Positions 19,316 to 30,480 are shown, numbered from the stretch's first letter. The stretch is DNA of 64,000 nt from Sciurus carolinensis (GCF_902686445.1 NC_062232.1:93296932-93360931), one strand, 5' to 3'. A program made the numbers and translations. Notes: generated from the letters alone by a model not told the origin.

Positions 19316-20340
19316 GAACAACTTATTTCTGGACCTTATGTAATGAACCTATCAAGGAAACAGATGTCTGTTTCCTTGCCATAGCTTCTAGACTCTTTCT
19401 GTACCACTATCCCTATTGGAGCATGGGATAAAATTTCCAGTCATAATTCCAAGGAAAAAGTGGTGGCTAGAGATGTGAATGGCTCATTCGTTAACTATCA
19501 GCAAAGAAAAAGCAATTCTCAGGAACTGTCTCCTCTGTATTTCTAAACTTTCTTCCAGATTGACTAGTAAAATACCCCATAGTAGTGTATTTTCTCCATA
19601 CTTACCCAACACTTTCCTACTTAATGAGAAGACAATGATGTGAAATCTCCCACCAAGTTTGGGAAATTTTCCAAGATGGCTAACATTGAATTATAATAGA
19701 AAGGACTTTAGAGGGCTGGACAGGACTTTAGAGGGCTGTTTCAGATTACCTGTGTTAGTCATTCTTAGTGGTCTGACATGGCCAATCCATGAATGTTGAG
19801 ATAAAGAGAATTAAATTTTTCAATCTCCCTTGTAGAGAAAGCTGTGGAGTTTTTATAGTAGAGTGCAAATTTTTGATTGACTGGAAGGGAGAATAATTTA
19901 TCTAGGGCTGGTGAATGCAATATCTAACTTATCTGTGCATATCAACTACAGCTCACAGGAACCTGTAAAAGGAAATGGGTCTGGGTCTTGGAGGAAAGTA
20001 CAGCTTTTATCACTGCACCATGTTCTATGACATTTAGGACTCCTAAAGGCCCTGATATACTTTACAGTCCTTCTGCTAGTTCAAGAAGTCTTTTATTCTT
20101 CAATAGACAGCTAAGTCCACAGGAATCAGTTGCCAATTCAAGATGAAAGACTTGGATGACTGGCTGGCTAAGTTTTGTAAGAGTTACAACAAAATGTTGA
20201 TAATGGTTGTGCAAAGAGGAGGGTTGTTCTGCTAGAGACAATATTCCCTAAAAGTCAAACTTGATTACAGTAACAGTCAAATGAAAAAAAGTCATCAACT
20301 TTATCATATGTTCACATCAGTGTTACTAGCTTTCTATAAA
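19316..20340. other. Unassigned sequence with a perfect palindrome
   Basis: No repeat family or exon recognised. It holds a perfect inverted repeat at 19353-19378 and a small tandem duplication of GGACTTTAGAGGGCTG (19703-19718 and 19723-19738, period 20). Confidence 0.5.
19353..19378. repeat. Perfect 26-base palindrome (12-base arms)
   Basis: The left arm CAAGGAAACAGA (19353-19364) is the exact reverse complement of the right arm TCTGTTTCCTTG (19367-19378), with a 2-base TG spacer. No known repeat surrounds it. It could be a dimer-protein site or chance. Confidence 0.85.
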
Positions 20341-20351
20341 ATAGCTATCTG

Positions 20352-20441
20352 GGACTGGGGAGATAGCTCAGCTGGTACAGTGCTTGCCTTGTAAGCACAA
20401 GGCCCTGAGTTTGATCCCCAGTACTGCAAAAAAAAAAAAAA
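20352..20441 (+). mobile_element. ID SINE, short classical form
   Basis: GACTGGGGAGATAGCTCAG, TGTAAGCACAAGGCCCTGAG and TTTGATCCCCAGTACTGC, then a pure poly(A). The exact 9-base TSD AGCTATCTG lies at 20343-20351 and 20442-20450. It looks among the younger ID copies here. Confidence 0.96.
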
Positions 20442-20649
20442 AGCTATCTGCAAGGCTAAAGAAAATGAGCATGTAAATGTTCTCTTACTTGTCACTCATT
20501 TAAACCCCATCTTTCTCACCTCAATTCAGCTATACCTGTAATCTTGCATACATTGTACTAATGCAATTATTTATTTATTTATTTTGCAAATAAATCCCCA
20601 TAAATATCTACTTTTAGATAAGCAACTGTGCTCTGAAGTATGGGCAGCT

Positions 20650-20767
20650 AAGAGGTTCCACCTATAAGTGAGATGATGAAGTATTTGTCTTTGTGTGTAT
20701 TTATTTTCCTTGAAATAATGTCCTATGATTTCATCCACTTATTGCAAATGGCAGGATTTCCTTTTCT
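20650..20767 (-). repeat. L1MA-type segment, antisense (5' arm of an inverted L1)
   Basis: TTCCACCTATAAGTGAGATG, GAAGTATTTGTCTTTGTGTG, AATAATGTCCTATGATTTC and GCAAATGGCAGGATTTCC are antisense L1MA ORF2-end/3' UTR. It is continued, in sense, by 21200-21460. Confidence 0.75.
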
Positions 20768-21184
20768 CTTTTTTAATGTATTTTTATTGTAAACAAATGG
20801 GGTACATCTTGTTTCTCTGTCTGTACATGAAGTACAAGCTTACCATTTGTGTAATCATACATTTACATAGGATAATGGTGTTTGATTCATTCTGTTATTT
20901 TTTCCTCCCCCCCACTCCTCCCACCCCCCCTTTTCCCTCTATACAGTCCCTCCTTCCTCCATTCTTGCCCCCCTCCCACCCCCCATTGTGTGTGATCATC
21001 CGCTTATCAGCGAGATTGTTTGTCCTTTGGTTTTTTGAGATTGGCTTAACTCATTTAGCATGATATTCTCCAATTTCATGCCTTTGCCTGCAAATGCCAT
21101 AATTTTATTATTCTTTATGACTGAGTAATATTCCATTGTATATATATATACCACAGTTTCTTTATCCATTCATCAATTGAGGGG
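20768..21184 (-). mobile_element. Young L1 3' end, about 420 bases
   Basis: Antisense 3' UTR: ATTGTAAACAAATGGGGTAC, a C-rich block (20908-20990), TTTGGTTTTTTGAGATTGGC, AGCATGATATTCTCCAATTTC and TAATATTCCATTGTATATA. The exact 15-base TSD AGGATTTCCTTTTCT lies at 20753-20767 and 21185-21199. It has landed in an older L1MA-type element. Confidence 0.95.
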
Positions 21185-21199
21185 AGGATTTCCTTTTCT

Positions 21200-21465
21200 A
21201 ATGACTGGTTCTGGAGAGCTAATGTATAATATGGTAACTATAGTTAATAATACTGTATTTTTTACTTGAAATTTGACAAAAGAACAGGTTTCAAGTGTTC
21301 TTACCTCCCACATTAATAAGTATGGATGACTATGAATGTGTTAATTATTTTTATTGTAATAATCAGTATACAATATATGTATATATCAAATCATGTTGTG
21401 CCATCTTGAATACTTCTAATTTTTATTTGTTGATTAAATATTTTAAAATAAAAAAGAAATGAAGA
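21200..21465 (+). repeat. L1MA/MB 3' UTR, sense
   Basis: GTTCTGGAGAGCTAATGTA, ATATGGTAACTATAGTTAATA, TACTGTATTTTTTACTTGAA and CAATATATGTATATATCAAATC, ending in GATTAAATATTTTAAAATAAAA, follow the L1MA/MB 3' terminus. It pairs with the antisense arm at 20650. Confidence 0.85.
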
Positions 21466-21469
21466 GCTT

Positions 21470-22790
21470 AATGAGATTAGTTGACAACATCAAATGGAAG
21501 AGAGTTCAAATGACAAATAACAAAAGGTATCCATCAAATTTGGAATTATGGAGATGATTGGTGACTTAATAGTTTCTGTGGAATCATGTGGGATGAAGTC
21601 AACTTTCAATAGGATGTGGTATTAATGAGATATCAGAGAGTTAAAATGGTCAATGTAGACTATCTTTTCCAAGAGTTTAGCCGGCAAGGAAAGGAGAACA
21701 AGAAAATGACGGTTAGGAGGGGTTTTATATTAAGGATGGTTTTATGGGAGAGCCTGAGCGTATTCCTACGATGTGGGAAATGAGTCAGTGGGAGAGAATA
21801 AGGTTCACCATAAGGAGAAAGGGGGAGTGCTTTGTAAAGTGGTGTCCCTGAAGACAGAGCAGGCAGTAGGTTCCTAGGATCTGAATGTATGAATTGATCT
21901 TGGACAGGAGGAGTGACAAGTCACTCTTTGAGACTAGAAAAAAGAGCCAATAGTGACTGTGGTTGTGGTATAGCAAAGTCTCCCTTGATAGTCTTGATTT
22001 ACTCAGTGAATTAGAGGCCTAGGTTTCTGTAGACAGAGAAGTGGCAGAGTGAGATTTATGGCATGCAGGAGAAAATATGGGGAAAAACTATCACTATTAC
22101 TACTAATAATCAATATTTGGAAAGCTATTTAACATCACTAATAGTTTGGAATTTTTACTAGTATGTAGAGAAATAGGATGTCACCAAGCAGGACTCAGCA
22201 GTCTCTTTAGTTTTAGAACCCTGCTGGGTTATTGATGTGGATAATATTCAGATTTGGAGCATTCCTCTCTAAACAGTTCCACACACACCACAGGTACCAA
22301 AACTTTGAAATATGCCCACCGATAATGATGATAAGAATAGTACTTTTTCTGAGCTCTTTATACACCTGAAAATCAGCTGACTAGATAAATTAATCCATGG
22401 AAAGTGAATATGTATGTGTGTATAAAATAAACATAATGTAGATGAAGTACACAACATATATGCACCATCCTGTGAATGTGTTCAGTAGAAATTCTAGTTT
22501 TCCCATTCTTTCACTCATCTTCCCATCTTTCATCATTACCCATCCCTAGTCATTCTCCTATCTCTTTCTCCTCCCCTTACCCAAGGCTGAATTAAACAGA
22601 GATGAATGTAGGAGTCTCTGTGTTATTGTCTCTAGTAACAGACTGACTAGTGGAAGAGGGAGAAGCTCTTGAAATTCCCTTTGGACTTGGTGCCTAAGAT
22701 TTGTGTTCTCATTCAGATTATTTATTTAAGGACTGGGATTGTTGTGTTCACTGTAAGCACTGCCATGGTGGTAAGCATATGTCAGGCACT
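21470..22790. other. Unassigned sequence, no gene seen
   Basis: No recognisable repeat or exon in about 1.3 kb. Frames at 21785-21976 and 22269-22457 on the minus strand lack any family signature. Confidence 0.45.
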
Positions 22791-22803
22791 AGTAAATTCT
22801 TTT

Positions 22804-23512
22804 TTAAAAAATTTTTATTCATTGTACACAAATGGGGTACAACTTTCATTTCTCTGGTTGTACATGAAGTAGAGTCACACCATTTGTGTAATCATACATG
22901 TCCATAGAGTAATAATGTTTGTCTCATTGCATTATCTTTCCTTCCCCCGTCCCCTCCACATCCATCATTTTCCTCTATATAATCCATCCTTCCTCCATTC
23001 TTTGCCTCACCCCTCCCCATTATGTATCACATTCACTTATCAGAGAAAATATTTGGCCTTTGGTTTTTTGGGATTGGCTTATCTCACTTAGCATGATATT
23101 CTCCAATTCCATCCATTTACCTGCAAATGCCATAATTTTATTCTTCTTTATGACTGAATAATATTCCATTGTATATATATACCACAGTTTCTTTATCCAT
23201 TCATCAATTGAAGGGCATCTAGGTTGGTTCCATAATCTGGCTATGGTGAATTGAGCAGCAATGAACATTGATGTGGCTGTATCTCTGTAATATGCTGATT
23301 TTAAGTCCTTTGGGTATAGGCCAAGGAGTAGGATAGTTGGGTCAAATTTGGTTCCATTCCAAGTTTTCTAAGGAATCTCCATACTGCTTTCCAGAATGGA
23401 TGTACCAATTTTCAACCCCACTAGCAATGTATGAGTGTACCTTTTCCTCCACATCCTTGCCAACACCTATTGTTGCTTGTGTTCTTAATAATAGACATTT
23501 TATTGGGGCGAG
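22804..23512 (-). mobile_element. 5'-truncated young L1, about 710 bases
   Basis: Antisense 3' UTR from the poly(T) at 22804 through the C-rich block and TTTGGTTTTTTGGGATTGGC, into the ORF2 C-terminus (the minus-strand peptide includes KKLWYIYTMEYYSVIKKNK). The TSD AATTCTTTT lies at 22795-22803 and 23513-23521. ORF2 is only a C-terminal scrap, so the copy is dead. Confidence 0.95.
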
Positions 23513-23699
23513 AATTCTTTTAGAGTTCAGCATCAGGGATCCTGGTTATCAGCACCAACAGAATTTTAGCAATTGCTGGGGCAGGTGCTAGAGCCACAGG
23601 TGACATGTTCTCATAAGTATGTAGAGAGTAGCAGCCAGAGCTACCAGGTAATGGCTTGTTTTGTAGCACTTTGCTGGGAGTAGAACATGAAGCCAAGGA

Positions 23700-23880
23700 C
23701 CTGCATCATAGAAGCAACTCTGCCACTGACCATTCAGATGACCCTGTGCCAATCTAACTACCTCCCTGGGACTCTAGGTCCTCATCTGTAAAGTAAAGGT
23801 CTTGTTCCTTACACTGCCTGCTTCACAGAGGCTCTCTAGTAATTCAGTGTGGATGACAGACATGAAAACCCTTTGCAAAA
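23700..23880 (+). repeat. MIR-family SINE
   Basis: CTCTGCCACTGACCATTCAG, ATGACCCTGTGCCAATCTAAC and CTAGGTCCTCATCTGTAAAG follow the MIR (b/c-like) head and core in sense, though diverged. Confidence 0.65.
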
Positions 23881-24234
23881 TCAAATACATGCAGATGTGA
23901 AAGAATAATAACTCCTAGGTCCAGGGCTTGATTCAGAAGAAGACAGAAAGAGAATCCCTGTGTAACCTTGGGCATATGGGGGCTTAAATTTGTTTTTCTC
24001 CTTTTTAACCAGCATCTGTGATTCAAGCTGGTACTACATGTGGAACACTCTGTCCTTTGAGATCTTCAGGGACAGGAGAATTTGTAAAGTGGTGAAAAAG
24101 CAACTGGCTCATTGCATAGTAAAAAATGAATGCAATAAGGTAGGGCTCATATTTGTGCTTCTTCAAATATTTCCTGTCTAATAGTAGTCAAGTAAGATAG
24201 GTAGTTAATCCTTCCCTTGTAAATTCTTTTATTC

Positions 24235-24510
24235 CTAGTCTTTCAGTGTAGTTAGACCCCACATTCCCTTCATTCATTTACTGTACCTTTATCCTTCCCT
24301 TTTTCCCTGCATAATCTTATCCATTCTCTTGGTGCCAAGTAACCACTTCCCAAATATTCACCTGTATCATAGAGCTCTGATGTGAGCCCTAAACCTGAAA
24401 ATGTACCCAGAAGTCCCATAGGCATCCGAAACTCATTCACTCCAAAACCTAATTTTACCTTCTTTCCCTCTTCAAACTGCTGCTTCTCTTTCAGCTTGAG
24501 CTATGCAGAA
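24235..24510 (+). repeat. L2-like LINE fragment (copy A)
   Basis: AAGTCCCATAGGCATCCGAAAC, then TCATTCACTCCAAAACCTAA and CTTCTTTCCCTCTTCAAAC, resembles the L2 ORF2 part that codes for a RHLKLN-like motif and what follows. It lies upstream of a copy of an earlier ORF2 part (25130), so more than one L2-like insertion is involved. Confidence 0.5.
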
Positions 24511-24689
24511 GAAATGACCTCAGAAGCAGAAAGGGAGGTAGGTTAGAATTGAAGACACAGTTCAGTTTCCCTCTCTTGTGAGATTGAGTGTAAAGGAAAA
24601 GAGGTGAAGGATAGAGAACTGGATGGAATACAGATGAAGCTTTATGTTAACTTATTTCACTTTACATTTATGACCCCTAGCCTTAGCTA

Positions 24690-25503
24690 GTCCCTTGATG
24701 CTGACTGATACATTTCCTTGTCCATTCTCTTACTCTTTATACCTTCCCCTCTTCCTCAGTGTTGTAACACCTGCTCCTTCACCCCATCCCTCACAGCTGT
24801 TGACATTCTCAGGCAATCAGAAGAAAAATCCCAATGACTCCCATGTCTTCTGACCTACCTGTGTATCTACCAATACTCTTTCTTTTCTCTCTTGTGACTA
24901 TGAAAGGGACCATCTCTTCTCCTGAGTCCAACTCCTTTATTTATGTTCTACATCCCACATCTATCAGTTTCTCAAGGTTATTGCTCTAGAAATTCTCCTC
25001 CTGCTTTCTTGCATCACTGGAACTCTACTGGTTCATTCTCACCAATATGTAAACATACTGTTAGCACTCACATTAAAAAAAAAAAAACTATTGATTCTAT
25101 TTTCCCTACATCTATGGTCTCATTTCTCTGCTCCTCTTCTTAGCAAAGCTGCTGAAAACAATTGTCTCTACTCACTATCTCCAACTCTTTTGAACCTACT
25201 CAATCAGGTTTTTTCATCCATAAGGCTACCAAAATTGTTCTTTGTAAGTTATCAGTGACCTCCATTCTGTCACATTCAGTGATCACTTCTCATTACTTAT
25301 CTTGCTAGACCTATCAGTAGCAATGAACTTAATGTTTTCTGAAGTACTTTCTTTACTTGACTTCCAGGACTCCTCATTCTTCTGGTTCTTTTCCTAGTTC
25401 ACTGGTTATTTCTTCTCAATTTCCTTAGCTGATTCCTTTTCCTCCCTCTGTCCTCTAATATCTATGATCTTTAGGGCTCAATCTCACAACTTTTCCACTT
25501 CTA
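24690..25503 (+). repeat. L2-like LINE, ORF2 reverse-transcriptase region (copy B)
   Basis: CTACTCACTATCTCCAACTC, GAACCTACTCAATCAGG, AAGTTATCAGTGACCTCCATTC, CTTGCTAGACCTATCAGTAG and GACTTCCAGGACTCCTCATTC match in order the L2 RT region encoding VTNDLH, LLDLSAAFD and LGFRD-like motifs. Stops and frameshifts abound. An A12 run at 25077-25088 may mark a lost insertion. Copy B seems to resume after the SINE at 25776. Confidence 0.65.
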
Positions 25504-25509
25504 CTAATT

Positions 25510-25772
25510 TCTTTTTTCCTGTTTTTCTTTTATTGGTACTGGGGATCGAACCTGGGGTCCTCTACCACCAAGCTACATTCCCAGCCCTTCATTGATTGAT
25601 TGATCGATTGTTTCATTCATTCATTCATTCATTTTAATTTTGAGACAGGGTCTTGCTGAGTTGCTAAGAGTATCACTAAGTTCTCAGGCTGACCTCAAAC
25701 TTGTGACCCTCCTGCTATAGCCTCCCAAGTATCTGTAGTTATAGGCACATGCCTCTGTGCCTGACTACCTGT
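25510..25772 (-). mobile_element. B1-ID composite SINE
   Basis: On the minus strand, a B1 half with GGCTATAGCAGGAGGGTCAC, AAGTTTGAGGTCAGCCTGAG and AGCAAGACCCTGTCTCAAAA, a (GAAT)n linker (about 25613-25637), then an ID half with GCTGGGAATGTAGCTTGGTG and AGGTTCGATCCCCAG. It is inserted in L2-like sequence. Confidence 0.92.
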
Positions 25773-25775
25773 TTT

Positions 25776-25960
25776 AATTTTCTTGTTAATCTCATCCACA
25801 TTCATGGCTTTAAATACTAACTATATAATGATTACCTCCATTTTATATTCCCAGCCCAGATCTCTTCTCTAATTTGTAGACTCATACTTCCCAAACTGAT
25901 TTCTGATCATCACCAAACATGTTTCTCTCATAATCTTTCCTACTTTCCCATCTTATTAAA
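25776..25960 (+). repeat. L2-like LINE, continuation of copy B
   Basis: TTGTTAATCTCATCCACATTC, ATGGCTTTAAATACTAACTA and TATTCCCAGCCCAGATCTC follow the L2 ORF2 part coding for LIQSHGFKY and ISSPDL-like motifs. This fits the order after 25503. Confidence 0.65.
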
Positions 25961-26244
25961 TGAAATTTCCTTTCTTGGATTCCCACCCCTTTCTTCTACC
26001 CCACTCTGACCTCATTTGCTCACTTTGCTCACTCTGATCATAGTGATCTCCTGAATTTTTCTAGAACATACCAGTTGTTTTCCTGCCTTTACAAAGAAGG
26101 ATCTTCTCCCATGTATCCACATGGCTTGTTCTCTCAGTGTATGAAAGAACTGCAAAATGAGTGGATGATAACCTCTTGAAACTTTCAACATACTCAAGTC
26201 TATAAGACAGTTTCTCTTTGTCTTTATATATACTCTCTTTGGGA

Positions 26245-26725
26245 AGTTTCAACTATCACCCATCAGTTCATGACTCCCACATTTCTATTTCCAGCCCAGA
26301 TATCTTCCCTGAATTCCAGATCCACATCTCCAGCTAGCTACTGGCAGAACAATTGCAAAAGGTTGTGGGGGAAGTAAGGGCTATGATACACCTATAACAC
26401 ACCTAGTGCTCTGCTCACCAAGCCCTGCACCAGTCTTTGTCAGGTTGAAAGAGAGACGCTTTTTTTCTTCACACAAACATACTAGCTGTCTATCCACTGA
26501 CCAAGTCTTATGCTTAGGGCTCTAACTACCTGCCGAGTATACCTTGTTAATATTCACACAAAAATTCCAAAAGGGCAGGCTGTAATACTTCCAGGTGGGC
26601 ATCACTCATCACTGACTGAATGTTCTACTGACACCTCAAGCACAAGCCTCCAAAATGAACTCATTATCTTCTCAACCTCACTATGAATTCACCCCTGCTC
26701 TACGTTTCCAAATATCTTGTTAATG
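26245..26725 (+). repeat. L2-like LINE fragment (copy C)
   Basis: TTCATGACTCCCACATTTC, TATTTCCAGCCCAGATATC and CTGAATTCCAGATCCACATC repeat the ORF2 part already present at 25835. GACACCTCAAGCACAAGCC with AAAATGAACTCATTATCTTC (26630-26665) gives the RHLKLN-like motif again. This is a second overlapping copy, so the region is a cluster rather than one element. Confidence 0.6.
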
Positions 26726-26734
26726 GCTGGTAGT

Positions 26735-26815
26735 ATTGACCAGTAGTAGAGTATGTCCTTAGCATGTTCAATATCTTGGATTCAATCCCCAGTACCACAC
26801 ACATACCAAAATGTA
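26735..26815 (+). repeat. Degenerate ID-like SINE
   Basis: GACCAGTAGTAGAGTATGTCC and TGGATTCAATCCCCAGTACC preserve both pol III box regions of an ID body. Confidence 0.7.
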
Positions 26816-26819
26816 CAAA

Positions 26820-27380
26820 TATGGCATAAGGATTTCCCCAGTTCTTGAAGCTCCAAAACTCAGGCAAATCCCTCCATTCCCTCCTGCCACTTGAAAGCAG
26901 ATTTTCAGGTTATATCAGTTCCATACCCACAGAATTTCTTGTTTTTGGACCCTTAAGACTGCCCTTGATTATACACATTCTAAGTAATTCTGAGAACTTA
27001 TCAGCAAATAGCCATGCAAATTATGGGCTTCAGATTGATAATTGTCAATTTAAGCTATCAAGCTTATTTAAATATAAAGTCTAGGAAATGTTGAATAAGG
27101 AGTACCTGCTGTCCATGTTCCTGATCTGGATATGAATGGATAATGGGAAGTGAATTATAGACTTCTTCAGAATATTAAAGTAGGAAATCAGAGTCCCAGT
27201 CCCATTTTACAGATCAGCCTTGTAAGCCACATTAAAATTTTCTGAACTTTTGTTCCTTGTCTTGAAAAATGAGGTCATTGAACTAGGTGAACTCAATTTC
27301 CTCTTGCTGTGACAGTCCAAGTTCTAAACCTCTTATTCAAAATCACACTTGAAATGGGAGAAAAGAAAGAAAGGGGGAAC
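26820..27380. other. Unassigned sequence, no gene seen
   Basis: No exon. A 79-codon frame (26845-27084) has no recognisable domain. A stretch at 27230-27285 (CTTGTCTTGAAAAATGAGG) is weakly MIR-like. Confidence 0.4.
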
Positions 27381-27389
27381 TAACCCCTC

Positions 27390-27480
27390 CCATGTACCAG
27401 ACTATTTATATCCATTGTGTAATTTACTACTCGTGACAACTGTATGAGGTAGGTACTTTATTTCTATTTCAATTGAAGGT
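27390..27480 (-). repeat. MIR fragment, antisense
   Basis: CATTGTGTAATTTACTACTC, GACAACTGTATGAGGTAGG and TACTTTATTTCTATTTCAATTG are eroded antisense MIR 3' half. Confidence 0.6.
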
Positions 27481-28306
27481 TTCAGTTGTGGTTTAACTGA
27501 GTTCAATAATAGTTTTTTTGGGCATATACTGGATAAAGACTGGGCTTATCCCCAGAATCTCTTTACTCAAAAGCCCATCTCCCAGGCCTAGATTTAGAAT
27601 GTATTCCTGTGATTTTTTTCACTTAGTTTCCTTTCTTTGATACCACTTCACAGGACAATTTGTCTTCAAATCAAGTGCACTGAACCAATCTTCTAAGCAT
27701 CACTTATAATCATTTGAACTCTGGAGCTCACATTTCTATCCTCTTATTGTCCAATTTACTTCTAACCACACATTGCAGTAGTCTTGGAGTGTGGCGTTCC
27801 CTCCAGGGAAAAATCTAATTGCTCATAGCTTTGTGGCATAAGCAGGATTAATTATGGAGAAGGATAATTAGAATGCTAGGTTATATCATTTATAATATTT
27901 TTCAAGTGAAATCATCAACAGCATCCTAAGAGAGAGTCCACAGTTTTCCTCTTCTATTCTAATCAAGTCCTCTTTCTCTGACCTCTGGAAAAGCCTTATC
28001 AAAGTCCACCTTTAAGTGAGAAAGTTTAATTACACCCACTGGGATCACATTTACGAGATGGGTGATGAAAGAATAAACCTGTTCGCCAGGCATTTTGAAA
28101 TCTTCTGTGCCATGACTAGTTTGAATAATTTTCTAAAAATTACCAGTGAATTGATTAAAGGTCTTTCTAAAATATTGCAAAACCACAAAACATTTAAAGT
28201 TTAAAAAAAATGTAGTCACACTATATTTAGAATACCCAAAAAAACTCCACCAGAAAACTTCTAGAACTCATAAACATTCAGCAAAATACCAGGATACAAA
28301 ATTTAA

Positions 28307-28440
28307 AACATTTAGTCGTAGATGGACACAATACCTTTATTTTATTTATTTATTTTTATGTGGTACTGAGCATTGAACCTAGTACCTCACATGTGCTAGG
28401 AAAGTGCTTTACCAATAAGCTACAACCCCAACCCCAGCAT
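28307..28440 (-). mobile_element. ID SINE nested in L1
   Basis: The minus strand has GGGGTTGTAGCTTATTGGTA, the long-tail form's TTTATTTATTTATTTTTATG complement and GTCCATCTACGAC. The TSD GGATACAAAATTTAA/GATATAAAATTAA lies at 28292-28306 and 28441-28453. Confidence 0.95.
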
Positions 28441-29272
28441 GATATAAAATTAATACCAATAAATCAACTGCATTCCTATACACCAATGATGAATCAGCTG
28501 AAAGAGAAAATAGGTAAACTATCCAATTCACAATAGCCTCAAAAACAAAATACTTGGGAATCAATCTTATAAAAGAGGTGAAAGACCTCTAAAATGAAAA
28601 TTACTAAAGAAATTGAAGAAGACCATAGAAGATTGAAAGGTCTTCCATGTTCTTGGATAGGCAGAATAAATATTGTCAAAAGGTCATACTACCAAAAACA
28701 CTATATAGATTTAAAGCAATTCCTATTAAAATGTCAATGACATTCTTCCTAGAAATAGAAAAAGTAGTCATAAAATTCATTTGGAAAAATAAGAGGCCCA
28801 GAATAGCCAAAGCTATCCATAGCAAGAAGAGTGAAGCAGGAGGAATCACCATACTGAACCTTAAATTATACTACAGAGCTATAGTAACAAAAACAACACA
28901 GTATTGGCATCAAATCAGACATGCAGACCAATGGAACAGAATGGAAGACACAGAGACAAACCCACATAAATAGTTATCTCACACTATACACATAAACAAT
29001 GTGCCATAAACACATTGGAGAAAAGATCACTTCTTCAACAAATGTTGCTGAGAAAACTGGAAATCCACATGTAGAAAAATGAAATTAAACCTGTATCTCT
29101 CACACTGCATAGAACACAACCCAAACTGGATCAAGGACCTAGAAATTACACCAGAGACCCTGTGCCTACTAGGAGAAAATGTGGGCCCAACACTCCATCA
29201 TGCCAGCTTAGGAACCACCTTCCCCAACAAGACTCCTGAAGCACAAGGAGTAAAATCAAGAATCAATAAATT

Positions 29273-29406
29273 GGGGGCTGGGGTTGTGGCTCAGTGGTAG
29301 AGCACTTGCCTAGCATGTGTGAGGCACTGGGTTCAATTCTCAGCACCACATATAAATAAATTAATTAAATAAAGGTCCATCAACAACTAAAAAATATTTT
29401 TAAAAA
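29273..29406 (+). mobile_element. ID SINE nested in L1
   Basis: GGGGGCTGGGGTTGTGGCTC, AGTGGTAGAGCACTTGCC, TGAGGCACTGGGTTCAATTC, then the ATAAATAAATTAATTAAAT and CATCAACAACTAAAAAATA tail. The TSD GAATCAATAAAT/GAATTAATAAAT lies at 29260-29271 and 29407-29418. Near-consensus, so comparatively young. Confidence 0.97.
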
Positions 29407-30480
29407 GAATTAATAAATGGTATGGTATCAAACTTAAAAGCTTCTTCACAGCAAAGGAAATAATCAAGAATGTGAAGAGAGAATCTACAGAATGGAAGAA
29501 AATCTTTACTACCTGCAGTTCAGGTAGATCATTAATCTACAGGATATATATAGAACTTAAAAAATTTAACACACCCACAAGAGGAACCCCTAATAACACA
29601 ATCAATAAATGGCCAAAGGAACTAAACAGGCATTACTCAGAAGAAGAAATAGGAATGGTCAATAACTATATTAAAAAATGTTCAACATCTCTAGCAATTA
29701 AAGAAATGAAAATTAAAAGTACACTGATATTCTATCTACAGTCAGAATGGCAATTATCAAGAATACAAAGTAACAATAAATGTTGACAAGTATGTGATGA
29801 AAAAGGTACATTCATACATTGCTGGTAGGACTGCAAATTGGTGCAGCCACTCTGGAAAGAAGTATGGAGATTCCTCAGAAAACTTGGAATGGAACCACCA
29901 TTTGGTCTAGTTATCTCACTCCTTGGCTTATACCCAAAGGACTTAAAATCAGCATACTACAGTGACACAGCTACATCGATGTTTATAGCAGCTCAATTCT
30001 CAATAGCTACACTATGGGAACCAACCTAGGCCCTTCAACAGATGAATAGTTAAAGAAACTGTGGTATGTATACACAATGGAATATTATTCAGCCATAAAG
30101 AAAAATGAAATGATGGAATTTGCCAATAAATGGATGGATCATTCTAAGTGAAACAAGGGAGTTCCCACAAAATGAAGGTCAAATGTTCTCTCTGTTAACA
30201 TGGAACAAGGGGTGGGGAGGGATGAATAGAAGTTCATTGGATTAGACAAAGGGTGATAAAGGAAAGGGAGGGAGGAGGGGAATAGGAAAGACAGCTGAAC
30301 AAATTGGACATCACTTTCCTTTATTCATATAAGAATGCCCCACTAGTGAAACTATATCATGTACAACCACAAGAATGGTAACCTAATTATAATAACATAT
30401 ACTCCATATATGTACAATATGTCAAAATACAATCTACTGTCATGTATATCTAAAAAGAACAAACAAATAATGTAGTCATA

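Larger units (their letters stand above)
28221..30468 (+). mobile_element. 5'-truncated young L1, 2.2 kb, with two nested ID SINEs
   Basis: Starts within ORF2 after the RT core (AAAACTCCACCAGAAAACTTC) and runs to the 3' UTR and an A-rich tail. Peptide pieces such as [16 protein letters not shown] (28.7-28.9 kb) and NKWPKELNRHY (29.6 kb) are L1 ORF2 C-terminal sequence. At least three frame breaks and several stops make it dead. The TSD AATGTAGTCACA/AATGTAGTCATA lies at 28209-28220 and 30469-30480. The left copy follows TTT/AAAA, the usual L1 endonuclease target. Its 3' UTR (AAGTTCATTGGATTAGAC) is a different subfamily from the copy at 10754, and shares with 54177. Confidence 0.95.

Noticed and set aside
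20725..21063. A 112-codon frame with Pro-rich middle
   Set aside because: It reads antisense through the C-rich 3' UTR of a young L1; the same frame recurs at 51329.
28647..28973. A 108-codon frame, as a cellular gene
   Set aside because: The peptide is L1 ORF2 C-terminal sequence within a TSD-flanked, truncated L1.
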